Assembly (NCBI GenBank): GCA_025890175.1
Contig: JANPYM010000014.1
Location: 629,052-693,051, forward strand
Direction: 5' to 3'
Length of the DNA: 64,000 nucleotides
From: Ciborinia camelliae
Taxonomy: Eukaryota; Ascomycota; Leotiomycetes; Helotiales; Sclerotiniaceae
A program made the position numbers and the translations under genes. Positions 21,605 through 33,160 of the stretch are shown piece after piece; the first letter of the stretch is position 1; each line of letters starts with the position of its first letter. The notes beneath the pieces are model-generated. The model was given only the letters and a program-made list of their open reading frames with translations. It searched no databases and was not told the DNA's origin.

Positions 21605-23730
21605 ATGACGGCTGATTACTTCACTCGCAAACAATCATACCCTGCCATGAGTGATGGGACTAATTCTCCTGGGAGTCCTCTAGCATCAAGAACCAATCCA
21701 TTATCCTCAAAAGTCACGAGTGTCCTTTCAACATCTTATGCCGATTCAGATATCAGAGATGCTCTGTCCTTATTAGACAAACGAGGTGTACAAAACACTG
21801 CTGAGACTAGAAGACAGTTGAGGTTAGATGTTCAGAAAGAGGTTATTGAAAGTAATGGCGACATAATTCGTGAATTTGGTCATGTTGCAGAGGTATGGAT
21901 GGACAGTCGCCTATGTTCGGAACTCTTTTCTCACTCATACTTTAGCAACTCAAACGCATTGGTCTTACCATTGCTACTCTCAATCAAGGATGTGAGGAGA
22001 TGAAGAGGCACATTTCGGCTGCTCATCAGGAAACAGCTCCAGTCATACAGGAAGCTTCTGAACTCATGAGGCAAAAGGAACAAATGCAAGTAAAGCAAGA
22101 ATTATTAAATGCTTTCAATGCACATTTTCTTATGTCAGATGATGATATCGCACTACTTACCTCGACGGCCGAGCCTGTGAATGACAAGTTTTTCTCCGTT
22201 CTCAACAGAGCAAAGAAGATTCAAAATGATTGTGAGATTCTACTTGGGACTGAAAATCAACGATTAGGATTGGAGATTATGGAACAAACGTCAAAAAATC
22301 TTAACGGTGCCTTCCAAAAGCTTTATCGATGGATACAGAGAGAGTTCAAGACACTCAATCTGGAAAATCCACAGATCAGTTCTTCAATCCGCAGAGCTCT
22401 TCGAGTTCTAGCAGAACGACCTTCGCTGTTCCAAAGTTGTCTCGACTTCTTTGCCGAAGCACGAGAGAATATACTCTCCGATGGATTCTACACTGCGCTG
22501 ACGGGTACCACCATTGGGGGCGATGAAGACTCTTCGATAAAGCCAATCGAGTTAGTAGCACATGATCCATTGCGTTACGTGGGAGATATGCTGGCCTGGA
22601 CTCATTCCGCTACAGTAGGCGAAAGAGAAGCCCTCGAAGTTCTATTCATCTCAGATGGTGATGAGATCGCAAAAGGGATACAAGCTGGCTTGGATAGTGA
22701 ACCCTGGAATCGTATAGCTGAAAATGAGGATGAAGTCGGGCATTTCGATGGTTTGAAAGCTCTTAACGAATTAGTAGATCGGGATGTCACAGGTGTCGCT
22801 CGAGTTCTTCGTCAAAAGATTGGACAAGTAATACAAAGCCACGAGGAGACAATCATGGCATATAAATTAGCGAACCTCTTGAATTTCTACCGCGGTACAT
22901 TCAAAAAGTTGCTGGGCGACGACTCTGTTCTCCTCGATTCCCTTGCAACCCTCGAAGAATCCGCATTACGCCAATTCCGCGCCTTAATGCGCGATCATAT
23001 CAACAGTCTACAAGCCGAAACCCAAGCTGCCCCTCTTAATCTTGGTCCTCCCGATTTTCTCCACGAGGGCCTGAAACAACTAACTGCCATCATGAAAACA
23101 TACGAAACATCCTTCACATCACCCGAGACCCGAGAAGCTGACTTTGAGCCCATTCTCATCGAAGCTTTCGATCCCTTCATGAAAGGCAGCGAGAATATCG
23201 CAAAAGATCTTCCTGCACCTAGAAGCACAATATTTACAATCAACTGTCTCCTATCCGCTCGAGTAGCCCTGGCCCCTTTCGACTTCACCACCTCCCGCGT
23301 GCAAGAAATCAAAGATACGATAGAAGAACACGCAAATACTCTCATAGACCATCAATACACCTTTTTCCTCGAAAAGTCGGCCCTTGAGCCCCTTCTACAA
23401 GCCTTATCCACCACCACAGATCTCAGAGACCACCCCATATTCCAACCCACATCCCTAATCCAAGCCTCGCAAACCCTAGATGGATTCTTGCCATCGGCAT
23501 TGATGGACGCGATGGAAAACCTGAAGGATTTGCAAAATAGTATGCTGGTGAGACAGATTACCGAAGAGGCGGCAGAAAAATTCTGTGATGATTTTGAGAA
23601 GGTGGAAGAGAGGCTTATGAAGGCTGATGAGGAGTTGGAGGAGAGCTTAGATGAAGAGGATGGAGAGAAAGAGCCTTTGCGTGTGTTGTATCCAAGAACT
23701 GGAGGAGAGATTAGGGTTTTGTTGTCGTAG
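21605..23730 (+). CDS. COG6: conserved oligomeric Golgi complex subunit 6
   Basis: Two exons (21605-21892, 21946-23730) give 690 residues, as expected for fungal COG6. The intron is 53 bases (GTATGG...TTTAG). Joining restores the conserved coiled-coil segment (HVAEQLKRIG then [13 protein letters not shown]). Later blocks such as [29 protein letters not shown] and [12 protein letters not shown] are COG6 signatures, and the C-terminus [14 protein letters not shown] is typical. COG6 is a lobe-B subunit of the tethering complex that retrieves vesicles within the Golgi. Divergent from ATG9; COG subunits are known to act in Atg9 trafficking in yeast, so a shared promoter would be of interest. Confidence 0.97.
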
Positions 23731-24772
23731 GGTCTGGATTTGTCCGAACATTGAAGATTATATGGAGGATCATAAAGGTATTAAAAGACTTCACATTCTT
23801 TCTCCTACCGAGTCACTCTTACAATATATTCGATGTTACAGTCCCACCCCGATCAACTTTCCAAGTGCGGTTGATGGTTTTTGGATTTGATATCCCAAGT
23901 CTGATTTTATCCTTTATAAGAATTACTTTCCTAAATAGATCTAATGTACGGGAAATGTTCAATGTTTTAAATAATTAGATTTAATGTATAAAGAGTTTTC
24001 AATCTTTCAAAGATTAAAATATTTTTAATCTTATTTAATCTGTTATGCAAATCATCAACAACTGATGAATTCATCATTATATAGAATATATCATGCTACG
24101 GGGATGAAAAGGAAGTGTAGACTTGATAATCGTATCATGCTAAAATCTAATATCGCTTTAGGAAAGAGGATCGTAAGGGCGAGGATCCTTTTATGCTACG
24201 AGCCCGATTTGCTGTTGAGCATTAAATATGGCAGATGCAACCATACGACCTATATAGCCCCAGGGTCGTTCAATTAATAATAAATCAACCTCTCTATACC
24301 TCCATCAAGAATCCCACCTTCACCGGTACTTCAGGGGCTCGTAAGCCACAGAATAAGCCAAGGTGAACACTTGCACCAATAATTTATTCGCGGGAGGCCT
24401 CACGTTGAGGCGTTACCAGTAATTTATCATTGATACTTCTCCCAGTTCGATGCTGCGCAAGAGCACCTGGTACCAATTTGTATCGAACCTGTAGTTGAAG
24501 AAAAGGGGGAATTAAATGATGTTTTCAATAGGCTCGCAATTAAAAGGAAGCGCTAGGAACAACCCACTACTCCTAAATACACCAGGATCACCAATGCAAG
24601 GAAATTGTGACCAGACAAAGATCGATTTGAATTCACAAGCTAGCACAGATTGTCTCCAAAAGCACTCGGTTGTTGTTGTAAACATGATACAAATTCGGGG
24701 ATCTTCTCGTCTCTCTAGACATCATCCATCTTCATTGAAACTCTTACCTTCTGGTCTTACTCCATCCCGTGA
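23731..24772. other. intergenic, convergent 3' ends
   Basis: Lies between the 3' ends of COG6 (+) and the DUF952 gene (-). An AT-rich stretch with AGATTTAATG/ATCTTTCAAAG direct and inverted words lies near 23935-24050. No coding signal recognised. Confidence 0.5.
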
Positions 24773-25300
24773 CTAAACAGGACGATCCACTTCTCCCCAA
24801 CACCAACCCTCACCCGACCATCCATCACTCCCTCTTTTCCATTCTCTTGAATCGTCAATTTCCTCTCTTCCAACCTTCAATCCATTATAGATGTGAGGAA
24901 AGAAGCCCGCTTTCCCCTCCGTATCCCAACATCCGCCTACTTCCTCTGGTTGTTTACCTACTGCATTCTCCCATTTGATATATGGAGCTACTTTCTCATA
25001 CTTGATGCGGAGAATATAGACGTAGGGATCGTTGCTGAGAAGTGTCAACTCTGGGGAATGAAACCAAGAAAATATATCCACAGATGGCAGCAACTGATGT
25101 AAGAACTTGGAACAAAAAGAGGGATAAACATACGAGAAAAAAGCATTTAAAGTTCTAAGCAATTGTTTTGAGGTAGAACAGTGAATAAATCCATCTCTCT
25201 TATCGAGATCGGAGATTGGGAGGGCATCCGGAAGGGGTGAGGATGGCTTCGCGTCAGATGGGAGGATCTTGTAGATGTAAGTTGGATATGTCGAAGCCAT
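24773..25300 (-). CDS. DUF952 domain protein
   Basis: Two exons (25300-25134, 25034-24773) give 142 residues. The 99-base intron (GTATGT...CTCAG) falls inside the domain; joining gives NAFFSNDPYVYILRIKYEKV. The N-terminus YIYKILPSDAKP and the DKRDGFIHCSTSKQLLRTLN segment are the core of DUF952, a small fold found widely in bacteria and fungi with no settled biochemical activity. The C-terminus (FPHIYNGLKVGREEIDD) also fits, since family members end with a PHIYGPL-like motif. Reading through the intron would give a longer product with a poorly matching insert. Divergent from MAK16, with starts 743 bases apart. Confidence 0.88.
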   Translation of the reverse strand: MASTYPTYIYKILPSDAKPSSPLPDALPISDLDKRDGFIHCSTSKQLLRTLNAFFSYVYPSFCSKFLHQLLPSVDIFSWFHSPELTLLSNDPYVYILRIKYEKVAPYIKWENAVGKQPEEVGGCWDTEGKAGFFPHIYNGLKVGREEIDDSREWKRGSDGWSGEGWCWGEVDRPV

Positions 25301-26042
25301 TTTTGCGTTTATTGCACGTGATGAAGAAGTTCAATTGGTTGAGGGACGAGGATGTCGAAACGGGTTAAAGGAGAAAATAAAAAATGTCGAGTCTCTCAAA
25401 CAGCGCAGAGGAGAGTCAAGTAGGTACTAGGTAGTTTCGAGTCTTGAAATGCTAGAGTGCAGAATGGGCAAGGTTAATCTATCAAATAAATGGGCAGGGG
25501 AAACTTCGGTTATTGTAAAGACAAAAGATTCTTTTTGAGAGGCTTTGGACTTTTCCTTCAAGCTTCCCGAGGTCATCAAAGGCTTTGGTGATGTAACCTT
25601 AACCTTACTCATATATTTTTGAACCTTTTCAGACTAAAAGAAAGAAATGAAGAGGCTTCTTAGAACTGGTTTATTTATTTCCAGTTTGAGCCCCCGCAGT
25701 ATATAAACATGTACCGGCCGGTAATCCTGTACTCCCGGTGAGCCTCTCCCGGTGAGCCAATATTTTTTTGGAAGAGGCTCAAAAGTTTCTACCACCTGCA
25801 GCTTTGCTCAGCTCAGCTCAAACGAATGGATACCGAAGCATGGACCAACGGGAGGACCAATGAGAACGGGGCTAAAAGCTATGATACATACTCACGTGAG
25901 TGATTCACCGCCCCCATTTGGCAGAATTCGTCTCGCCCCGAAAAAAAGTTCATGGAAAATATCTCGACTACCTAGTTTGAAGAAGAGACTTTAAGCTGCA
26001 AGAACACAAAACAACCTCAACGTCTCAAATATCTCAATCAAC
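25301..26042. other. divergent promoter region, DUF952 / MAK16
   Basis: It holds no coding frame of note. Direct copies of CTCCCGGTGAGCC lie at about 25732-25757, and CAGCTCAGCTCA words near 25806-25820. It should contain both promoters. Confidence 0.5.
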
Positions 26043-27080
26043 ATGTCGTCAGACGAAATTGTCTGGCAGGTTATTAACCAACAATTCTGCTCTTTCAAAC
26101 TTAAGTAAGTAAATTGATTATTGCATGGCTATTTCCAGTTTTCACTTGCTAATGTTATCAGGACTACGAAGGATCAGACTTTCTGTCGCAACGAATACAA
26201 TGTTACTGGTCTTTGCAATCGACAATCATGTCCTCTCGCTAATTCCCGATACGCAACTATTCGCTCAAATCCTCAAACCGGTTCTCATTACCTTTACATG
26301 AAGACGATCGAAAGAGCACACATGCCGTCGAAATTATGGGAGCGCATAAAGCTATCCTCCAATTATGCCACTGCGTTGGAGCAAATCGATGAGAGATTGA
26401 AATACTGGCCTAACTTCCTCATTCACAAGTGCAAGCAGAGACTTACAAGATTGACACAAGTCGGCGTTCGCATGAAGAGATTGGCAAAAGAGGAAGAGAG
26501 ATTGGGTGAAAAACTTGTTCCAAAGATGGCGCCTAAGGTTAGGAGAAGAGAAGAAACTAGAGAGAGAAAGGCAATGGCCGCTGCGAAGGTTGAGAGAGCG
26601 ATTGAGAGAGAATTGATTGAGAGATTGAGGAGTGGTGCTTATGGTGATCAACCACTCAATGTCAGCGAATCTATCTGGAAGAAAGTTCTCAAGGGCTTGG
26701 AGAGAGGCGGAGAAGGAACAAGAGACGAGGATATGGATGAAGGTATTGAAGAAGATGAATTTGAGGAAGAAGAGGAATACGAAGATGAAGAGGGTGTTGG
26801 CGATGTGGAGTATGTTAGTGATTTGGGAGAAGATGAAGATGAAGAGGACTTGGGCGATATCGAGGACTGGCTTGGAAGTGATGAGGAAGCCACTGGTGAA
26901 GAGGATAATGAAGACAGTGACAGCGATAGCAGCGAGGATGACAAGGCCAAGAAGACTGCTGCCGGCGCAAAGAGGAAGAGAGCACCAATTTCCAAAGCCA
27001 AACCAAAGAAGAAGTTCGCCAAAAGGGAAATCGAATACGAGGAGGAGCTCGAGGGACCACAACGACAATTGGCTTTCTAA
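26043..27080 (+). CDS. MAK16: 60S ribosome assembly factor MAK16
   Basis: Two exons (26043-26104, 26162-27080) give 326 residues. The start MSSDEIVWQVINQQFCSFKLK continues after the 57-base intron into TFCRNEYNVTGLCNRQSCPLAN, with SRYATIR and YLYMKTIERAHMPSKLWER following. This is the nearly invariant MAK16/L28e-like N-terminal domain with its conserved cysteines. The middle (LKYWPNFLIHKCKQRLTRL) is the second conserved block. The C-terminal ~130 residues are Glu/Asp-rich with a Lys-rich end, a nuclear and nucleolar composition. MAK16 acts with RPF1 in early pre-60S maturation. The early small intron and intact domain make this a firm call. Confidence 0.96.
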
Positions 27081-27690
27081 TCTGGAAATGTATGAACTTT
27101 CATTATACCTGGGGTTGGGCGTTCTTTTTAGGCGTTGGTGCTCTTGGGCCTTCAAAAATAGCTGTCAATTTATAGTATTGTAAACAGCTTTCTTAATTGT
27201 CTAGGCAAATAGATGAAAAAGCGTTACTTGAGAGCAGTATCTAGTACAAAAGAACTCAACTGGTTGATATATTTGTTTGGGACTTTGAATATATATATAC
27301 CATACCTACTTACCTACCTTGGGTATTGTGATTAATTCCTCGTCTATTTTTGATTCCGAGGTCGAGGACCGAGCAAGTCGGGTGATTTCTTTTCTTTCAT
27401 TAACCTCCTTAGTCTTAGATTTGGTAGGGTCTGATCTCGCAGTGAAGCGAAACCAACTTCCAACCTGAGCATTAACACTCCATAATTTCATAACTTCACA
27501 ACAGTTTCGCGCGCATCACACCTTTCTACAAATTACAATAAAATTGGAGGCTGGTCATACCTTCGAATTAATAATAACCAATCTCCAGAACTAATTGTCG
27601 GTGAATCACTGAATACAAACCAACCGCAATTGCGATCATACACCCTTAAAACCCACCGATCCAACTCACAACTTCACGCAAACACCCACA
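27081..27690. other. intergenic between MAK16 and MSO1-like genes
   Basis: MAK16 3' UTR and MSO1-like promoter. No coding frame recognised. A CTACTTACCTACCTTGG word of the recurrent CCTACC type lies near 27305-27322. Confidence 0.5.
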
Positions 27691-28389
27691 ATGTACTCTT
27701 CCTACCTCAACTCCATCACCTCCAAAGTCACCTCGATCCGACAAAACATATTCTCGGGTGAAACTGATGGTGATACTGAAGATGACACCTATCTCTGCCG
27801 CGTCATGCGCACCTACTACCTTCAAGAAAAGAAACAAAGCCTGCCAGCATGGCTCCCCGCCGATCCACGCGGACCACCACCTTCGCCTGGCCTTCAACCC
27901 GTTTACTCTCAACCGGTCGGTTCTACATATGGTCAAGCACCTGCCGCGGGAGGGGGCTCGCAGGGATTAAATAGTTTATTCGGTGGCGCGCCTGGAAGAA
28001 CCAATGCGGCGAGCCCACCTCCTGGGAGTCTGCGGGCGGCGAGGGGAACCGGTGGCCCGGCAGCGAGAAGCCAAAGCCCGTTTGCAAATCAAGGGCCGCC
28101 TGCGCCGACGGGTGGTTTGTCTGCGCGAGATCGCTTGAAGATGGGCAGGTCGAAGGGGAGCGCTATGAATACTAATGCGGGTGGAAGTGGAATGGGCGGT
28201 GATCCGAGCTATGATTCGGGGGATAAACCGTTTGTGGCGGCGACGAGTCCGTGGGCTTCGAATGAAGCGGAGTTTGGTGGCGGTGCGTATGAACCGCCGG
28301 CGCCGAGAAGGGGCATGGGATTGCCTAGTGGAGGACCTGCTGCGGGAAGGAGACCCGGTCTACCCAATGGACCGAGATCGGGGAGATAA
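27691..28389 (+). CDS. MSO1-like Sec1-binding exocytosis protein
   Basis: Single exon, 232 residues. The first ~60 residues (SYLNSITSKVTSIRQ, DGDTEDDTYLCRVMRTYYL, LPAWLPADPRGP) match the Sec1-binding region of Mso1 as found in filamentous fungi. The remainder is Gly/Pro/Ala/Arg-rich and disordered (LNSLFGG, LSARDRLKMGRSK, FVAATSPWAS). Mso1 binds the SM protein Sec1 and helps assemble SNARE complexes at sites of exocytosis; its N-terminal region carries that binding. Third position G/C use rises in the C-terminal half compared with neighbouring genes. The symbol is withheld because only the N-terminal region is conserved. Confidence 0.85.
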   Translation: MYSSYLNSITSKVTSIRQNIFSGETDGDTEDDTYLCRVMRTYYLQEKKQSLPAWLPADPRGPPPSPGLQPVYSQPVGSTYGQAPAAGGGSQGLNSLFGGAPGRTNAASPPPGSLRAARGTGGPAARSQSPFANQGPPAPTGGLSARDRLKMGRSKGSAMNTNAGGSGMGGDPSYDSGDKPFVAATSPWASNEAEFGGGAYEPPAPRRGMGLPSGGPAAGRRPGLPNGPRSGR

Positions 28390-31300
28390 TTTGGTGCGGA
28401 AGGCATCACTGTATAATTTGGGGGAGTGGGACTGTGAATATTTTTCTCTGGACGTGGGATTTTTTTGATGCATGGCGTGGAGTCTTAGATGGCATGGTGT
28501 TTAAGGGATTGGAAATATTTTATTGAGAGCTGGTGTTGCATGGAGTTTGATACTCTAATATAATATGCATGCATGGTAGGGATGGAGCGATGGTATTCTG
28601 AAATAACCAACCTATCTTCTTACTCTCTTTTCTCATGGCGTGGCGATTTTCCTTTCTTCTACCTGATCCATATCGTTCCACGCATGTTCTGGAGATCTTC
28701 TATTTATTACCTTACCTTAGCCACCCCCTACTCATCTTCACCATAGATATAAATATGTGCCCGATCTTCCATCAACTCTCATCTCGAGGTCCTTATATAT
28801 TATATTCTTAATTAATCCCCACATCTTTGAGGATTGTTTTGACATGCTTTAAACCTCGGAGAAAGCAAGTGCTTCCTTCCTCCAAATTCCAAATCTCATA
28901 AACCTTTCTTTACCTTTCTCCTGCACCACAATTCTGAATTTCCGCGGGAAATCAATCATATACTATCGTATCATATCATTCTTTATTTTTTTTATTGTCA
29001 TTTACTTCTCATGATCACCGCTCATATGTATGTATGTATGTATTTTAGGTATTTTAGGTATTCAATTCAAACACGCGTGTATATATAAGCACAAGGAAAC
29101 GTATATATACATACAATGACAATATATATAAAATACAAATCACGATTCTCGATTCCCAATTCCCAACCTACTTTCAAAACCTCCAAGGTTCATCTGTCTG
29201 TCTGCGCTAACTACTAACTACTAGCTTCCAAGTAGCTAGCAAAGGAGAAGAAAAAGAAAGAAAGAAAGAAAACGGGCTGGGGAGTTAGAATAAACTTTTG
29301 TGTGAGCCATCTACCTACCTAAATAAGAGTACGCTTTGCAACACGTCCACCATTTGCATGATAGGTATCTATCTATCTATCTATTCGTTTCTGCGGTTTG
29401 TTTCTTGGCTGGGGTTTCTTTACATTGGGTGCGAATAGGTAGGTACTGGTTAACTTGTGTGCGTGTGTGTCTTTTATTTATATAGATAGATACTGCATGG
29501 GTAATTGGGAATTGGAAAGTGCGGGAGTTGCGGGATGGAGAATTGAGAATTGTATATATTGGTGCTGGGAAGTTACTTTGATATCGATATCGATATCGCC
29601 TCTTGTATATGCTACCTATGCCATGCGGTCATTGGAGAGAGTTTTATGGATTGGTGGATTGGTGGGATTGGTGGGAATGGTGGAATGATAAAACCTAATT
29701 GTGGATTGCATACCTCCGTATTCGGGAAGGCGGCTGGAGGTTATCTATCATTCATGTGAAATTAAATAATCTCGCAAATTTGGTATTCTCGTTCTCGAAG
29801 TTCTTGTTCTGTTTATTGGATGGGATGGGAATGGATGGGAAGTTTTACTGTTTGTTGTTCGATGTTCTTGCATGGAGGTTGCTAGGTAATACCTCGCTTG
29901 TCGCTGCTAATCCCCCGGGCCTCTCTTGTCACTGTTAATCCAGGTGTTTCTTGGTTATTGTTTTCTACTGGATTGATGGAACGTTGTCTGATACAATATA
30001 TTTTCTAGATTGGATTCATATAGATAGATAGATATATGTATGAGAAGTAGAATGTTAGGTTGTAGGAGTACCTACTCACCTAGGAATGTTTACTGGGTAT
30101 TTAGGTGTTTTTTGTGTATTACAGCAAAACTAGTTGGTTCCATAAATATCTTGAAGAGAATATTTGACGCCTTGGTTGGTGGTGATAGAGGATGGTAAGT
30201 GCGTGTTTGCTTTATGTCTTATATACCCACTGTAGACGCTCTAATCTTCTGACATGGCACAGTTTCATAAACCCCCTCGTTCTAGCATTTTGAACTTGAG
30301 GAACTTGAATACTTAGATAGGTATATAAACCACCCACTCCTTCCTCTCCCATTTTCCATCTTCATTCACATGAATCTGAGATATAATGGAGGAGAACTTT
30401 CAGGTTGGATAACGATAGAATGATATCTATCCCAGCTCTATAAGATTTCAAGTTTGCCCAATATTTCGCAAAAAGCCTCATCACATCATATTCCTTTTGC
30501 AGAAATGTACAGCTAGTTTTTGAAGATTCTTCATTTTTCATAAGTATCCATATATCATCACCGCGCATTCTCATCGTCAGATTTCTTCCTTCTTGTCAGT
30601 AATGCAGTTAGTGCGCATAATAGAGGACTTCAGTTTAACTACTGCCGTTATGATAACTTCCACTTACCCGTTATCATTCTCATTCTCCGAAATCTACAAT
30701 TAAAATCCCAATCCCAATCCTATCGGGCAAACTTAGTAGGCATGTAGGATTGCCCAACTTCTATTTTATTTTATCTCACTTCTCCGAAATTTTAAATCAT
30801 TATTTCTTCGAAGCTCCTGAATTTCTCGTATAATACGTCCTCATTTGTGATATCTTGATGTATGGATGAGTGGCTTTATATACTAGGTACATACCATACC
30901 CTCGAGTCCTTGCCATATCCTCCACCGTGCTCCTGTACCTCCATCGCTACGAGAAAACTGCCTATAAATATCCTGCGTTTCCCCCACGTGTTCTTCTACG
31001 AATCTTCATATTGATGATAAACTTGCCAAAGTACATACCTACATGGATTTCGATACATAGTATCAATAGCTTGCTAGCTAGCTACTCTAGAACCCTAAAG
31101 TTCCCCCCCCTTTTCCAAAACTATTTAAGGGTTCTTATGAGGAAACTTCAACTCCAACTTCAATCCCAAACTTTCTGAAATTTGTTGGTGTTAATGACCA
31201 TTGACCACTTCTTTTTCGTACCGTCGTTATGTATAATTATCCCGCTATTCCTATTGTCGATTTCAACCGAGTATTATCATCAACTCGACACAGAAAACTC

Positions 31301-32775
31301 GTTCATAACGCATAAATTCTAATTCTATAAGCACTGCATGTGACTATACTCATATCAACCTAGATTCCAAATCCCCTAATCATCAACGTGACGCGGACGA
31401 TCTCTCTTTTCTGCGAGTGTGATAAATTGTTGCTCCCTAGACTTCCATTGGGGTTCCACGATCAAGTTGATGATTTTGGAAATGGAAATTGATATTTGTA
31501 TCTTTATATACCCATACTTCTCATGATATTTAAACATCATATTAGAATAATACAATCCAGTCAAGAAACCGAAATAATAGTCTTACGAATTTAATTCAAA
31601 TTCAAATTCTACAACTATAAAAACAACTAGCATTCTATTCCTCTACCTCCTCTCTGCATATACAGACTAGGCTGAACGGAATTTTGTGATTCCAATTCTA
31701 ATTCTGGAGGTGAATATTATTTGTTGTGCTCCTAATTTGCCTTGACTCGTGTTAGTCAGTCAGTATATGAAGTCGGGTAGTAATAGTATCTTGAAAAAAA
31801 AGGAACTATTTTTCGATTATACATGTTGTTGTTGGTATTAAATATTATTATCAATCATGATTGTCAATCATAACTACCTATCATAACTGTCAGTAGGAAG
31901 TATAGAGAGAGAGAGCCCCATCAGTATATGTAAACAAACTCCCCATCCCTATGACCATTAGATTACCTACCTTGACTTCAATAATCGATAGACCCAGCAA
32001 TCACACACACACACACATTTGATTTCAATTCAAAGGACCTTGAGCAAGTAAAGGCGATAAGATAAGTCTGAAGCTAGACATACAACATTCCATTGAGGAA
32101 AGCAGACGGAGGTTTCTATTTCTTGTATTAAGTGTGACAAGTGTAGTGAGTGAGATTTGATAATAAATAGATCTTATCACCAGTTATTTATTAACTAACC
32201 TGGTGTTTGTCTCGCTGTTTGTTATTCAAGACTTACGCTTCCTTCCATCATCACCTTCATTCAGAACCGTCATTCAGAACCGTCATAACTAGGTATCTAC
32301 CTAGGTACTTCAACCAAACCTTCCCAACCTCCCCTCGCCAACTTCCAAGTTCCAACTTCCCACCCATCCATCGATCATTCAACCACCCCATGCCTCTCCC
32401 CTCCCCTCCCGCCAAAAAAACAAGATCTGAAACAAAATGTAAATAAATACACTACGTAACTTCATTTCCACGCTCGTGTCCAAAGGTAGAGAGAGTTTAC
32501 GTATTTTCATATCTTGGCGACGATTTGTTGATCTGTTCTGTTCATGTTATATTTGCTCCAGTACTTGCTACAGTACCTGCTACCTACTACCTGCTACCTG
32601 CTACCTGCGATTGGAGAATCATATAGGGAAGATGTATATTGAATATGAATCTCCAAAAGAATGAAGAGTAACTAGGTATATAGATATGTGAAAGAAGAAA
32701 GTAATGTCGATCACTTGAAGATTTTAAATCAAAGCTTGCAATCAATATCAATATGATTAGAGTCAAGCCAGTCCT

Positions 32776-32813
<38 letters not shown>

Positions 32814-33160
32814 GAGTGGGAGTAGGGGATGGATAATTGTAATGCGTCCGTATGATTTTCTTCATTAATATCTTATCTCTAACGTCCCCTTTTTAACCCC
32901 CCCTTTCCCCCAAGCTCACAAATCAGGACTATCTACGACCTCGACTCGAATCTTATACAGAAAAGAAACCAGAGCCAGTGTACAAAATGATATTTAATCA
33001 TAAAAAATCCATCTAATATACAACAGACGCCCCAGCGGTACCAAACCCCCGTACGATAACCAACTCCCATTCATCCATCCATTTATTCATTCATTACTAA
33101 GGTACTTGTACCAAAAAACCATATCCTATACCCCAACATGCTGCATATCGTTGCAACAAC
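28390..33160. other. 4.8-kb interval without a recognised gene
   Basis: The flanking genes converge (MSO1-like + and POL1 -), so neither promoter lies here. I found microsatellites: GTAT at about 29028-29045, TCTA near 29368-29385, CA at about 31999-32015 and TA at 32778-32808. There is also a palindrome ACACGCGTGT at 29071-29080 and repeated CCTACC/GGTAGG words. Longest open frames are about 60-100 codons and of low complexity. A 70-codon minus-strand frame at 30362-30574 looks somewhat protein-like (KEYDVMRLFAKYWANLKSYRAG) but has no family. A non-coding transcript or a missed multi-exon gene cannot be excluded. Confidence 0.45.
32778..32808. repeat. (TA)n microsatellite
   Basis: An uninterrupted TA dinucleotide run of about 15 units in the gene-free interval. 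Confidence 0.9.

Noticed and set aside
26352..27155. 267-codon minus-strand frame opposite MAK16
   Set aside because: Shadow of the MAK16 frame and its acidic tail; low-complexity hydrophobic product with no family.
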